The translations under genes were made by a program, and so were the position numbers. The notes beneath the pieces are model-generated. The model saw only the letters and a program-made list of their open reading frames with translations, did not search any database and was not told the origin of the DNA. A stretch of 64,000 nucleotides of DNA from Chitinophaga sancti (GTDB taxonomy: Bacteria > Bacteroidota > Bacteroidia > Chitinophagales > Chitinophagaceae): the NCBI RefSeq assembly GCF_034087045.1, contig NZ_CP139247.1:3498001-3562000 (forward strand), in the 5' to 3' direction. This document shows, in pieces, positions 10,401-17,076 of this stretch; the stretch's first letter is position 1, and the number at the start of each line of letters is the position of its first letter.

Positions 10401-11198
10401 TTCATGCCAAGAAATCTCTTTGCTTAATTCAAGTAGTAACTTTTCCTGGGCTTGTATGTCTTTTTCAACTGTGTCCTTTTGTTCTTGCAGGGAAGTTAAC
10501 TCTTCACTGGTCATTGTTTGGATCCCTTCCCGTTGTGAATTGAGATCCCGTAGTTGCTGCGCCTGCTCCCTGTGCTTTTCATAAATGCGCCTGGATATTT
10601 CAGAATAGATGTGCGTACCTGTGAGTTTTTCTAAGAGTGCTGATTTTTCGTCCTTTCCTGCTTTCAGAAAGGCTGTAAAATCACCCTGTGCCAGCAATAC
10701 AGAACGGGTAAATTGTTCAAAGCTTAATCCCACCAGGCGCTCAATTTCTGTCAGCAGTTCAGTTTTTCTTCCCGGAGCAGGTGAATTTGTACTGATATTT
10801 TTAAGCGCCACGTCAAAGGCCTGTAAGTTTCCATCCGCCCTGTTTCGTGCTCGTCTTACCATCCAGGTCGCGCGATAAGGCTGGTTATCTACTCCTACAA
10901 AATCAACTTCTGCAAACCCTTCTGCTGTACCATCCCGCAGTATACCACGTACATCATTCTGGCTGATGGAAGCTCCCTGTACATCGTATATGTCAACGCC
11001 ACTCTCAGCTTGCTTGTATCTCGGCGTTTTGGCATAAAGTGCCAGGCACAATGCATCTAATATAGTAGACTTACCTGCCCCGGTAGGACCAGTAATAGAA
11101 AAGATTCCGGCAGAACAAAGTGGTTCCTGTGTGAAGTCAATTTCAGTAATACCTTCCAGTGAAGCAAGGTTTTTTATGCGAATGGCAAGTATTTTCAT
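7467..11198 (-). CDS. sbcC: exonuclease subunit SbcC
   Basis: 1243 aa, the large Rad50-like subunit of the SbcCD nuclease that opens hairpins and blocked DNA ends. Walker A GPTGAGKSTILDAL is near residues 36-49. Long Glu/Gln-rich coiled-coil arms flank a CPVC zinc hook near 612-615 (EPCPVCGSTSHPY). The C-terminal lobe has the signature YSLSGGESFLVSLALALGL near 1150 and Walker B LFIDEGFGSLDP near 1180. Length is slightly above the E. coli protein (about 1050 aa), as is common in Bacteroidota. sbcD lies only 4 bases upstream. What is odd is the location: directly upstream of ABC-3C and SIR2-HerA genes on the same strand, so this copy may be island-borne. Confidence 0.95.
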   Translation of the reverse strand: MKILAIRIKNLASLEGITEIDFTQEPLCSAGIFSITGPTGAGKSTILDALCLALYAKTPRYKQAESGVDIYDVQGASISQNDVRGILRDGTAEGFAEVDFVGVDNQPYRATWMVRRARNRADGNLQAFDVALKNISTNSPAPGRKTELLTEIERLVGLSFEQFTRSVLLAQGDFTAFLKAGKDEKSALLEKLTGTHIYSEISRRIYEKHREQAQQLRDLNSQREGIQTMTSEELTSLQEQKDTVEKDIQAQEKLLLELSKEISWHEQLNNLQSRLDAAKLVSEQTFAVKQEAIPREQQLQQIVSVQSVKPVVAQLNTVQGQINAKRVSLEQIRVQLNALQQKKDALDITLQQTEDNLTARIAEEEAALPLLNEAKTLDVQLAEKELQTSQAQTTFNTASQKLQQQQQQLTQKQLDAEQLESKVKELQQWKESNTARQPIAEQHSLIISKLNDAGILLETQKNRFSLVLAAEEEIKVQEQERQRLSNEFATLQTSLQQARQEYESQKEEFSVISIASLDQQRSALDETIEDIIAAEAHWKILSSAITEQTKITEQLEENRKQLKADIEQLGNTKALLETNVIQRNTSLSMLEKARLVAAENVESLRTKLVADEPCPVCGSTSHPYAGLNTQLDHVLKELEISHQKIETAYTDTLTTHSRLTQVCDQLNKTIATQEKDLSLKEKSVKQLEDIWGRFKIHASASSIAFDERATWLHQKLQQEKDQQRELRDTILSYNNKKEQLEKQKGMLDESDKQLVNIANALKDTERTLKSIEEQRDNHKLEREKAETGLEDLQQNLAVYFTSEQWFQQWKKEADKFVLQIQEFAAQWIHNIQQLEEGLQQKEILAATLKGIQEQLIHLSEETSQKEQALLKIREQWNDLSGKRKAIFNGAPISAIEKGFKDAIIKARQVLDQQKSEKEILLASLTRTTTQCEETEKELSVHSEQETSFKQQIQEWLNSYNQRHSASLSKNELDRLLSFTPDWIEKERLELRAIDDAVTQAKSVLAEREENLDKHRQEWMSERTAEELITLHTEAKLHHEQNNQTSNEITFRLREDATNKQRIGTLLQSIETLLLVVDNWAKLNEVIGSADGKKFRQIAQEYTLDVLLSYANVHLVILSKRYVLQRIPNSLGLQVLDQDMGDEIRTVYSLSGGESFLVSLALALGLASLSSSRMKVESLFIDEGFGSLDPATLNIAMDALERLHNQGRKVGVISHVQEMTERIPVQIRVSKQQSGKSNVEILGV

Positions 11199-11202
11199 CT
11201 CG

Positions 11203-12444
11203 TTAATCGGTTAGGGTTGCTTCCTGAGCGATTGCATTGAACATTTCAAGCAATTCTGGTGGTACAGTATTGTTATATTTTGATTGGTATACTTTGGAGA
11301 AAACTTCCAGCGGTTGTAAGTCATTCAAATTTTGACTTGCCACCATTTCTGGTTGAGTATCAGTAGTTGTTGAACTGGCGTATCTGACATCTATTTTTGC
11401 TAAACGCACATGTTTCCCGGTCAAAGACATTTCTATTTTATGCCGGAGAGCTGGCTCAGGACCATCCAGCAGTACTCTTACTTCAAGGTAAGGTGCTGGT
11501 TCTGCCTGACTGTTGATGTTGGGCAACTGCTCTAATGCAGTAAGTACTTCAGTAAGTTTGCTATGCACTGCCGGGGAACGTAATAATGGGATTACTACTG
11601 GAACGTCGATGGGGGCTAGTGCAGTAATGTTTTCGTCGTTTAGCTCAAAAACAATTACCTGGTGTTTATAATTAATTTCGGAGAAGGACATGGGGAGCGG
11701 GCTACCGCAATAACGAACATGTTCTTTTCCTCCAATTCGCTGTGCTTTGTGAATATGCCCTAATGCTACATATTTAATATCCTCATGGAAGGCTGAAGCG
11801 GAAATACATTCCACGCCACCCATTATCAGTCTTTCCGTTTTATCCTGCTCCGTTATTTCCGCCTGTTGCGCATGTAAATGCCCCATCGCAATAATTGCTT
11901 GTCCGGGCTGTTTATTTTCAAGTGCGTATTCATAAGCGGCTTTATATAAGGCCGTAACGCCTTCTGTATAGGGATTTTCACAATCCGCAATTACCGGGTA
12001 ATCTCCCATCCGCAAAAATGGTATTGCCAGGCACCATGCCTTTATATTACCTTGCTTGTCTTTTAGAGGTATAGTCAATTTTTCGTATACAAAGTTTTCT
12101 TCTGTATCCTTCTCTATTAGTCCTATGATATGTATGTTGGAGGATTCCAGCAATGGAGTGGGAGATTCTAAACGGGACGCAGAATCATGGTTCCCGGCTG
12201 TAACTACGATTTGCAATCCTGGATTGCTTTTCACAGCGCGATTTAAAAATGTATAAAACATTTTTAGCGCATTGGCAGAAGGGTTAGAGAGATCAAAAAC
12301 ATCTCCACTGATAAGCAATACGTCTATTTGCTCATTGGTCAGGGTTTCTACCAGCCAATTTAAAAATTGTTGATGCTCGTATGTTCGATCATACTCATGG
12401 AATAATTGGCCGATATGCCAATCGGCGGTATGCAGCAATTTCAT
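11203..12444 (-). CDS. sbcD: exonuclease subunit SbcD (Mre11-like phosphoesterase)
   Basis: 413 aa. Calcineurin-like metallophosphoesterase motifs are in order: LHTADWHIGQLF (residues 4-15), LLISGDVFDLSNP (near 43-55), VTAGNHDSASRLE (near 81-93) and ALGHIHKAQ (near 227-235). These bind the two active-site metals of the Mre11/SbcD nuclease. The C-terminal part is the SbcD cap domain. It pairs with SbcC, 4 bases downstream. The start is the ATG at 12444; the 500 bases upstream contain no gene, so this is the promoter-proximal gene of the minus-strand block reaching the left window edge. Confidence 0.95.
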   Translation of the reverse strand: MKLLHTADWHIGQLFHEYDRTYEHQQFLNWLVETLTNEQIDVLLISGDVFDLSNPSANALKMFYTFLNRAVKSNPGLQIVVTAGNHDSASRLESPTPLLESSNIHIIGLIEKDTEENFVYEKLTIPLKDKQGNIKAWCLAIPFLRMGDYPVIADCENPYTEGVTALYKAAYEYALENKQPGQAIIAMGHLHAQQAEITEQDKTERLIMGGVECISASAFHEDIKYVALGHIHKAQRIGGKEHVRYCGSPLPMSFSEINYKHQVIVFELNDENITALAPIDVPVVIPLLRSPAVHSKLTEVLTALEQLPNINSQAEPAPYLEVRVLLDGPEPALRHKIEMSLTGKHVRLAKIDVRYASSTTTDTQPEMVASQNLNDLQPLEVFSKVYQSKYNNTVPPELLEMFNAIAQEATLTD

Positions 12445-12948
12445 AACATAACAATCACTTGAATGATTTAAATTAGTTTACCTGGTGTAGACGGTTCTAA
12501 GTTGTTCAATGACAACGTCACATTTGCCGATTAGCGCCGTATTATTTAAACTTTAAGGATAGGTTGAATTTTTTAGTGTTAGTTTCTACCTTAAAATTTA
12601 ACTGGACCCACCTCAATAAATGCATGTGTGTGATAATAACGTTAAGAAATGTTTATCGAATTTCTTAACTATTTTTATTTTCACTCTTTGGTAACTGTAT
12701 GCAAGTTATTATAATTGACAATCACTAAAAACAGGATTTTTCCCCTTCTTTGCTTTTATCATATCATCAATTCAAAATCTAAGTTTGGGAGAAACTTCTG
12801 ATTTGTAGATCAAGTAGTGGTGTTCCGGCTTAATAGGCTGCATTTCCACTAACTACCTCATCAAACTGTGCATGCCGGTTTACAGCAGACGTTTACCCTA
12901 TTAATCTTCTTCATCGGTTTATTTGATTTTCACTCCTGGTCACGCTTT
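12445..12948. other. gene-free stretch upstream of sbcD with possible group II intron RNA tail
   Basis: About 500 bases with no credible reading frame. It must hold the sbcD promoter (minus strand), but no clear TAnnTTTG box was found. The part at 12,835-12,905, read on the minus strand just after the maturase remnant, has an AACCGGCATGCACAGTTTGA motif reminiscent of the hairpin that follows the ORF in bacterial group II introns. That match is weak and the intron 3' end cannot be placed. Confidence 0.35.
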
Positions 12949-13500
12949 TCAACAAGGCGCTTCAAAATCTGAGTATGCAAGGTATATAGACCATAGTACT
13001 TTTGTAATCCACTTATTTCAGCCATACCCTTTTCTTCCAGCACTTCGGATCAGGTGTCTGCACATCTCTTTTATCAAGCCGTTATTCATGTTGTTAAAAG
13101 TCTTTCCTAAGTTTTCTATTCTGAAGTAGTTCAGTAATCCTCTTAGTGCTGGAATGATGAGTTTCACAATCTTGTATAGCTGCTGGGACTTAAATTATAT
13201 AAAAATTGCTCTAATCTTATTGCATATAGCTTTTATTGCTTTAGGCTGTCCCCGGAGACTAGCTTTGCCATTACGGCTCATAGGTTCCTGAAAGTGATAC
13301 CAAGAATTTAATGCACTCTACCTTACCCAAATAAATACAATAAGTTTTCTCCTCATTGATCTTGACATCTAACAAGGCCAATTCTCCCGTAATCTTAGAT
13401 TTACTTTTTTTCCCTGACGTATCTCCATCAGCGTGCCAACTAAGCTGGATTATCAAATCATCAGCCCAATGCGTATATTTCAGATTTGTATACGCCGCAT
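12949..13500 (-). pseudogene. decayed group II intron reverse transcriptase/maturase, C-terminal half
   Basis: Minus-strand translation across frames gives the RT active-site box (KYTHWADDLIIQL, compare RYADDxxI), then LLDVKINEEKT (the N-EKT motif). After one frameshift come YHFQEPMSRNGKASLRGQ and then the maturase domain X core IVKLIIPALRGLLNYFRIEN with GKTFNNMNNGLIKEMCRHLI. The reading is broken by a TAA after IRAIFI and a TGA replacing the Trp of the YGWNKW-like motif. The N-terminal RT half is missing upstream. It is clearly dead. The order and spacing of motifs fit intron-encoded proteins, so this marks an old retroelement insertion between sbcD and the cassettes to the right. Confidence 0.8.
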
Positions 13501-13550
13501 GTGTTTTACTGACTTCTTTTGCATTTCCAATGCACTTTATCTACTTTTTA

Positions 13551-13652
13551 ATGACTAATAATAGCAACGGATATAGAAGAAGTGTCTATACAATAGGTGA
13601 AAAAAATAATATAGAAGGAAAAGATAATAAAGCAGAAGTAGCGGAAGATTAA
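13551..13652 (+). CDS. possible 33-aa peptide, doubtful
   Basis: ATG at 13551 gives a hydrophilic 33-residue peptide (begins MTNNSNGYRRSVYTIGEK, ends EVAED) that stops at the base of a terminator-like hairpin. No recognisable family, no Cys or leader cleavage motif. The same frame stays open further upstream, so it may be the tail of a lost gene. It is listed only because the frame and terminator are tightly juxtaposed. Confidence 0.2.
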   Translation: MTNNSNGYRRSVYTIGEKNNIEGKDNKAEVAED

Positions 13653-13692
13653 TAAATGAAATCCTAGTATTATGCTAGGGCTTTATTTATTA
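13650..13692 (+). terminator. terminator-like hairpin
   Basis: Imperfect stem AATAAA...TCCTAG / CTAGGG...TTTATT around a TATTATG loop, followed by T-rich sequence. A/T flanks on both sides would let it act in either direction. Confidence 0.5.
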
Positions 13693-13693
13693 A

Positions 13694-14260
13694 TCTATTA
13701 TTACCGGCTCCATAAATAGACAGAATTTGTTGTGGTCTTCCTTGTTATATGATCGTTTGCATGATTTACAGGCAATGCCTTCTTTAAAGAGTGCAATGTA
13801 GTGGATAATAGTTCATGTTGCAATTTTTTGAGTTTAATGATTTGTAAATCTAGGTAATAGTAATATTCAAAAAAATACCCACTAGTTTGTATTTTATAAA
13901 TGAAATCTATAGATATGGTTCAGTGTTTTTGATCCTGTTTATAATCCCCAACGATCGACATATATTATTTCTTTTACAAGAGTTAACAGTAAAGCAATTA
14001 ATCAGTTTTAACTGCTAATGATTACAGAGCGTAAATTCCAATAAAATGGTACCAATTCAATTAGGTGCTATCAATATTACCTGGGGATCCTCAGCTTCTT
14101 AAACAACAGAGATGCCAATGCAGCCACGGAATAATTGTTTAACGTGAAGATTAAATCGTTTAGAAATGCGATGAGAGGGGTTAGAGATGTAGAATTCATT
14201 CGATTCAGGTTATCCGTTACCTAAAATTTCCACACGACAATTACGACAAGCATAAAAGAA
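13694..14260. other. gene-free stretch with one short open fragment
   Basis: About 570 A+T-rich bases. The only protein-like fragment is on the minus strand at about 13,705-13,910 (YYYYLDLQIIKLKKLQHELL, ending VYLWSR-stop). It has no start codon and no recognisable family, and is probably the tail of a lost gene. Nothing else was identified. Confidence 0.35.
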
Positions 14261-14293
14261 AAAAGGTTGATAATCAATAGATTATCAACCTTT
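14261..14293 (-). terminator. terminator hairpin next to tRNA-3'-like repeat, copy 1
   Basis: Perfect 11-bp stem GGTTGATAATC / GATTATCAACC with an AATA loop and A/T tails on both sides. On the minus strand it directly follows the tRNA-3'-like sequence at 14,298, the same order as the true tRNA-Leu and its terminator at 25,041-25,165. Confidence 0.75.
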
Positions 14294-14297
14294 CCAA

Positions 14298-14355
14298 GTG
14301 CCCAGTAGCGGTACATTCTCGAACCAACTGGCATTGATTATAAATAAGTTGAGTT
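14298..14355 (-). repeat. tRNA-Leu 3'-end-like repeat, copy 1 (candidate attachment-site relic)
   Basis: Plus strand begins GTGCCCAGTAGCGGTACATT, then CTCGAACCA and a conserved tail (ACTGGCATTGATTATAAATAA). On the minus strand this reads T-loop (GGTTCGA...), acceptor end (CTGGGCAC), terminator. Two closely matching copies lie at 16,334 and 19,578. It shares GTGCCCAG and CGAACCA with the intact tRNA-Leu, but has 5 extra bases between them, so it cannot be a working tRNA end. Confidence 0.7.
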
Positions 14356-14369
14356 AAATTTGACCTGAA

Positions 14370-14831
14370 TTATTCGCCGCCAGTCAATTTTTCAATATCG
14401 TCCAGATCTTTATGTCTACCGGCAGCTTTTTTAGCTTCTATCAGATTATTTAAATGAATAAATCTGATTTCTAATCCTTCTTCATTGAAAACTTGTGCTT
14501 GTGGGTATGCATCATAAAATTCTACCCCTTTTAATTTTGTTATTATGTCAATACTAACAGGTGGACGGCCATAAGAAAAAACATCTGCTACTTCTACATC
14601 AAGAAATTTAGATTCCGTCATGTCAAATAGCGGGAGACCAAATTCGGCAAATGCTTTAACCAGTCTTTGATAATTGTCTGAGGTTCTATTAACCCAAATA
14701 TCCATATCGCCAGTAACTCTTCTATAACCGTGCAGGATAACAGCATAACCTCCAACCAGAATGTATTCAACATTCTGATGATTCATTGCCTGAATAAAAT
14801 CCCGGAAATCATCATTGAAAATTGTACCCAT
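14370..14831 (-). CDS. small nucleotidyltransferase (DUF6036/AbiEii-like)
   Basis: 153 aa. Polymerase-beta-type minimal nucleotidyltransferase core: YILVGGYAVILHGYRRVTGD followed by MDIWV (residues about 20-45), where the DxD supplies the metal-binding carboxylates, then VSIDIITKLKGV near 96. The C-terminus has LIEAKKAAGRHKDLDDIEKL, the usual R-x-KDLxD tail of this family. Such proteins often work as toxins or antitoxin-like modifiers that transfer nucleotides to RNA or protein. Its start shares one base with the stop of the 68-aa gene upstream (TAATG), so the pair is coupled like a toxin-antitoxin module. The activity and the module idea are inferences; family call is good. Confidence 0.75.
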   Translation of the reverse strand: MGTIFNDDFRDFIQAMNHQNVEYILVGGYAVILHGYRRVTGDMDIWVNRTSDNYQRLVKAFAEFGLPLFDMTESKFLDVEVADVFSYGRPPVSIDIITKLKGVEFYDAYPQAQVFNEEGLEIRFIHLNNLIEAKKAAGRHKDLDDIEKLTGGE

Positions 14832-15037
14832 TAATGACTAAGTTTTCTGCAGGAATGGAAGGTTTTATCTAATTTTGGCTGATTGGTCATAGAAAAACCA
14901 TAGGCTTGAGAGATGAGATAGTATGCCTGGCGTAATCGTTCTGGATAAGAAACGTTTTTGTTATACACATTTGCAGCATCTGCCTCTTGGAATGTCATCA
15001 TCCTAAATGCAGTTCTATCGAATTTATAATCAGCCAT
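14831..15037 (-). CDS. small partner protein of the nucleotidyltransferase
   Basis: 68 aa, no known domain recognised. It has a compact amphipathic pattern (FRMMTFQEADAANVYN, SYPERLRQAYYLISQAYGFS) that looks like a small helical protein. It ends in the TAATG overlap with the nucleotidyltransferase gene, so both are co-translated. By position it would be the antitoxin or specificity partner, but nothing in the sequence proves that. Confidence 0.6.
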   Translation of the reverse strand: MADYKFDRTAFRMMTFQEADAANVYNKNVSYPERLRQAYYLISQAYGFSMTNQPKLDKTFHSCRKLSH

Positions 15038-15121
15038 AGTGAAATTTTGTAATAAATGTACGAATTATGATGCAAGATGTCAACCTGTATCAAAAGGAGG
15101 CGAAAAGGTTGCAGATATTGT

Positions 15122-15688
15122 TTATTTTTCCAATAATACTAATCGTTTGTTTATTTCTCGAATACTACAAAATTCTGCGTCCCATTTTTCACCTTCTACC
15201 AACCCAAGCCATTGTATATAACTGGCCTTTTCCGGATGTTGTTTTTTCTTTAGTATTTTCACCATTTCGTAGTAGCCGGAAATTCCACCAACGTCTTCTG
15301 GCGGACAAGCACCACCTCCATCAAGACAATAAGGAACATACATGTCTTTCTTTTCGATTTTCTCCAACAATATCTGATGGGTCCATCCATCACCAAAATC
15401 ATAGATATAACAATATGTCTGGCCTGCCTTTTTGAATATTTTACTTATCCTAGTTTTTCGGGCATCAATAGTTGTTATTTCCGGATCAATATCATCTCCT
15501 GGGTAGCCATAACAAATATTGTCCATGAATCCTGATTGAGAGAATTGAAAAAGATGACTATTCTCCCATCCAAATGCACCTTGAATGGCTTTATGCAATT
15601 GGTAGAAGGTATAATCGGTAGGAACTACAATCCTTCTCCAAACTTCTGGTTCCGTTTCCTCCAATTTAATATGAAAAACATAAATCAT
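15122..15688 (-). CDS. plasmid pRiA4b ORF-3 family protein
   Basis: 188 aa. Family hallmarks are present: IKLEETEPEVWRRIVVP at residues 7-23, FYQLHKAIQGAFGWENSHLF near 28-47, YIYDFGDGWTHQILLEKI near 93-110, and a C-rich CLDGGGACPPEDVGG near 119-133. The family (PF07929) is widespread on plasmids and in mobile regions; its biochemical role is unknown. It overlaps the upstream 148-aa gene by 4 bases. A second, more divergent member lies at 29,912 next to miaA. Confidence 0.9.
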   Translation of the reverse strand: MIYVFHIKLEETEPEVWRRIVVPTDYTFYQLHKAIQGAFGWENSHLFQFSQSGFMDNICYGYPGDDIDPEITTIDARKTRISKIFKKAGQTYCYIYDFGDGWTHQILLEKIEKKDMYVPYCLDGGGACPPEDVGGISGYYEMVKILKKKQHPEKASYIQWLGLVEGEKWDAEFCSIREINKRLVLLEK

Positions 15689-16131
15689 CTCCGGACAGGT
15701 TTATCTTTAATATAATCTTTGACCAACTGATAATGGCGTTTTAACCGATTAGCATAGTCTTTGTCATTGTTCAATATATCCTGAAAAATTTCAAGGAAGC
15801 TCCCTGCAAATTTTGATTGGTTGGCAAATGTTACTAATGCTGGTCCTTTGAATTCAATGAGCATTTTATCATCTTCTTCGTTTCCCATCCATTCTTTATA
15901 ATATTTGAGACTTTCCCAACCATAGGTAATTGTCGCAATTGGACTGGATGATCTTTCACTAACAATATTGATGTAAACGTTTCTGCAGTCACAATCCAGA
16001 TCAGTGCAATAAAGATCAATTAATGCATAAGATCCGGCTGGAAGGCCCCATAGGTTTTTATCCATGAAAGTTAGGACCCTGGTCTCTCTATTGGCGATTT
16101 CAGGGAAATATTCACCAAAAGCGGTATGCAT
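15685..16131 (-). CDS. hypothetical protein co-translated with pRiA4b ORF-3 protein
   Basis: 148 aa. The segment ALIDLYCTDLDCDCRNVYIN (near residues 35-54) holds a tight Cys-x5-Cys-x-Cys group that may bind metal; similar stretches sit at the start of larger SEC-C-like proteins, which is a memory-based resemblance. The C-terminus is basic (RLKRHYQLVKDYIKDKPVRR). The 4-base overlap with the next gene suggests one functional unit. Function unknown. Confidence 0.65.
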   Translation of the reverse strand: MHTAFGEYFPEIANRETRVLTFMDKNLWGLPAGSYALIDLYCTDLDCDCRNVYINIVSERSSSPIATITYGWESLKYYKEWMGNEEDDKMLIEFKGPALVTFANQSKFAGSFLEIFQDILNNDKDYANRLKRHYQLVKDYIKDKPVRR

Positions 16132-16299
16132 TGTGTTTAGTCTTGATGAACGGCAAACATCGTAAATTCTGGTTAATTCTGAAAGGATTATGTGAACTGG
16201 GTAATCATTTTACATGAAGTTAGCATATAAGGGGCTACATCTAAATATGCTGATATATAAGATTTAGAAACATGAAAATCTGACACTCACTAAATTTAA
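16132..16299. other. gene-free stretch upstream of the 148-aa gene
   Basis: No reading frame or RNA gene seen. It should contain the minus-strand promoter of the pRiA4b pair, but no clear consensus box was found. Confidence 0.4.
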
Positions 16300-16332
16300 A
16301 AAGCCTTACAAATCAATTACTTGTAAGGCTTT
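16300..16332 (-). terminator. terminator hairpin next to tRNA-3'-like repeat, copy 2
   Basis: 12-bp perfect stem AAAGCCTTACAA / TTGTAAGGCTTT with a 9-base loop. Same relation to the adjacent repeat as at 14,261 and 19,541. Confidence 0.75.
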
Positions 16333-16333
16333 C

Positions 16334-16390
16334 GTGCCCAGTAACGGTAGGTTTTCGAACCAAATACTGTTGATATTAATTAATTTACGG
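16334..16390 (-). repeat. tRNA-Leu 3'-end-like repeat, copy 2
   Basis: GTGCCCAGTAACGGTAGGTT then TTCGAACCA and a tail ATACTGTTGATATTAATTAA. The first part differs from copy 3 (19,578) at a single base of the acceptor end. It marks the boundary between the nucleotidyltransferase/pRiA4b cassette and the 589-aa-gene cassette. Confidence 0.72.
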
Positions 16391-16562
16391 TTATTAAGCG
16401 CTTGAACCCACAAACAGAAATGATATATTATTTACATATTTTCATTTGCCCGTCTCTGCCATTTCGATTACACCAAATTTGCTCCGTCAAGGATAATGAT
16501 TAACGTAACTTTATACTATTACGCTATATAAAGATTTTTGTAGTCAAGGTCTGTCTAAGTGA
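16391..16562. other. gene-free stretch
   Basis: No ORF. A minus-strand string around 16,452-16,482 looks vaguely like a tRNA D-arm (CGAAATGGCAGAGACGGGC), but it cannot fold with the 3' relic at 16,334 at tRNA spacing. Confidence 0.3.
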
Positions 16563-16808
16563 AGACCTTATGTTAAGGGCGGTCTGGTCCAAGGTACGGG
16601 GTTACCCGTTGTATATCTGAAGTTCGATCAACCTGTAAAAAGTGCGGTAATAACTGTCGCTGATGTGAATGGCAGGATTTGTCAGCAGGCGACAGTGAAA
16701 GGCGCTACCGGTGAATTAGATTTATCCAATGCCAGCCCTGGTATTTATATCCTTACCATGCAAACCAACAACGGGCGGAAGGTAAGCTACAAAGTCGTTA
16801 AGCAATAA
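16563..16808 (+). pseudogene. orphan type IX secretion C-terminal sorting domain (gene remnant)
   Basis: Open frame of 81 codons without a start, ending in TAA. It reads VYLKFDQPVKSAVITVADVN followed by LDLSNASPGIYILTMQTNN and GRKVSYKVVKQ. This is the typical Por/T9SS type A sorting domain: beta-sandwich, the GxYxL motif, then Lys-rich K-V-x-K at the extreme C-terminus. The rest of the secreted protein is absent upstream, so this is the 3' scar of a deleted gene. It confirms a Bacteroidota host with a type IX secretion system. Confidence 0.8.
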
Positions 16809-17076
16809 GTGTAACGGATGATAAATAAAGGAGCTGTCACCAATGGTGGCAGCTCTTTTATTTAAAGGAGAGACAGTTGGTTCCTATTCGCTATCTACTG
16901 GTCCACATGTACCAATTGTAAAAGCTCTTGGTCACGTAGCCATATATTGATATGTTTTGTTGCACATTTTAGACTATATGCCTCGCTGACAAAGGTTTTG
17001 CGACGAGTGTCTTCGTAGTTGTGCTAACTTTCCCTACCTTCGCGATCTTTAATTTCACGATTATTTGTCTATATAT
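16809..17076. other. intergenic region upstream of the 589-aa gene
   Basis: A weak hairpin (GAGCTGTCACCAATGGTGGCAGCTC, 16,831-16,855) with a T-run follows the sorting-domain stop and is probably its old terminator. A TAACTTTC at 17,025-17,032 is a near match to the -7 box and may serve the downstream gene. Confidence 0.4.

Noticed and set aside
13356..13652. 98-aa plus-strand frame
   Set aside because: Most of it is the antisense of the decayed RT/maturase; only its last 33 codons lie outside that and are kept as a doubtful feature.
16452..16482. tRNA D-arm-like string on the minus strand
   Set aside because: Lies about 150 bases from the 3' relic and cannot form an acceptor stem with it.
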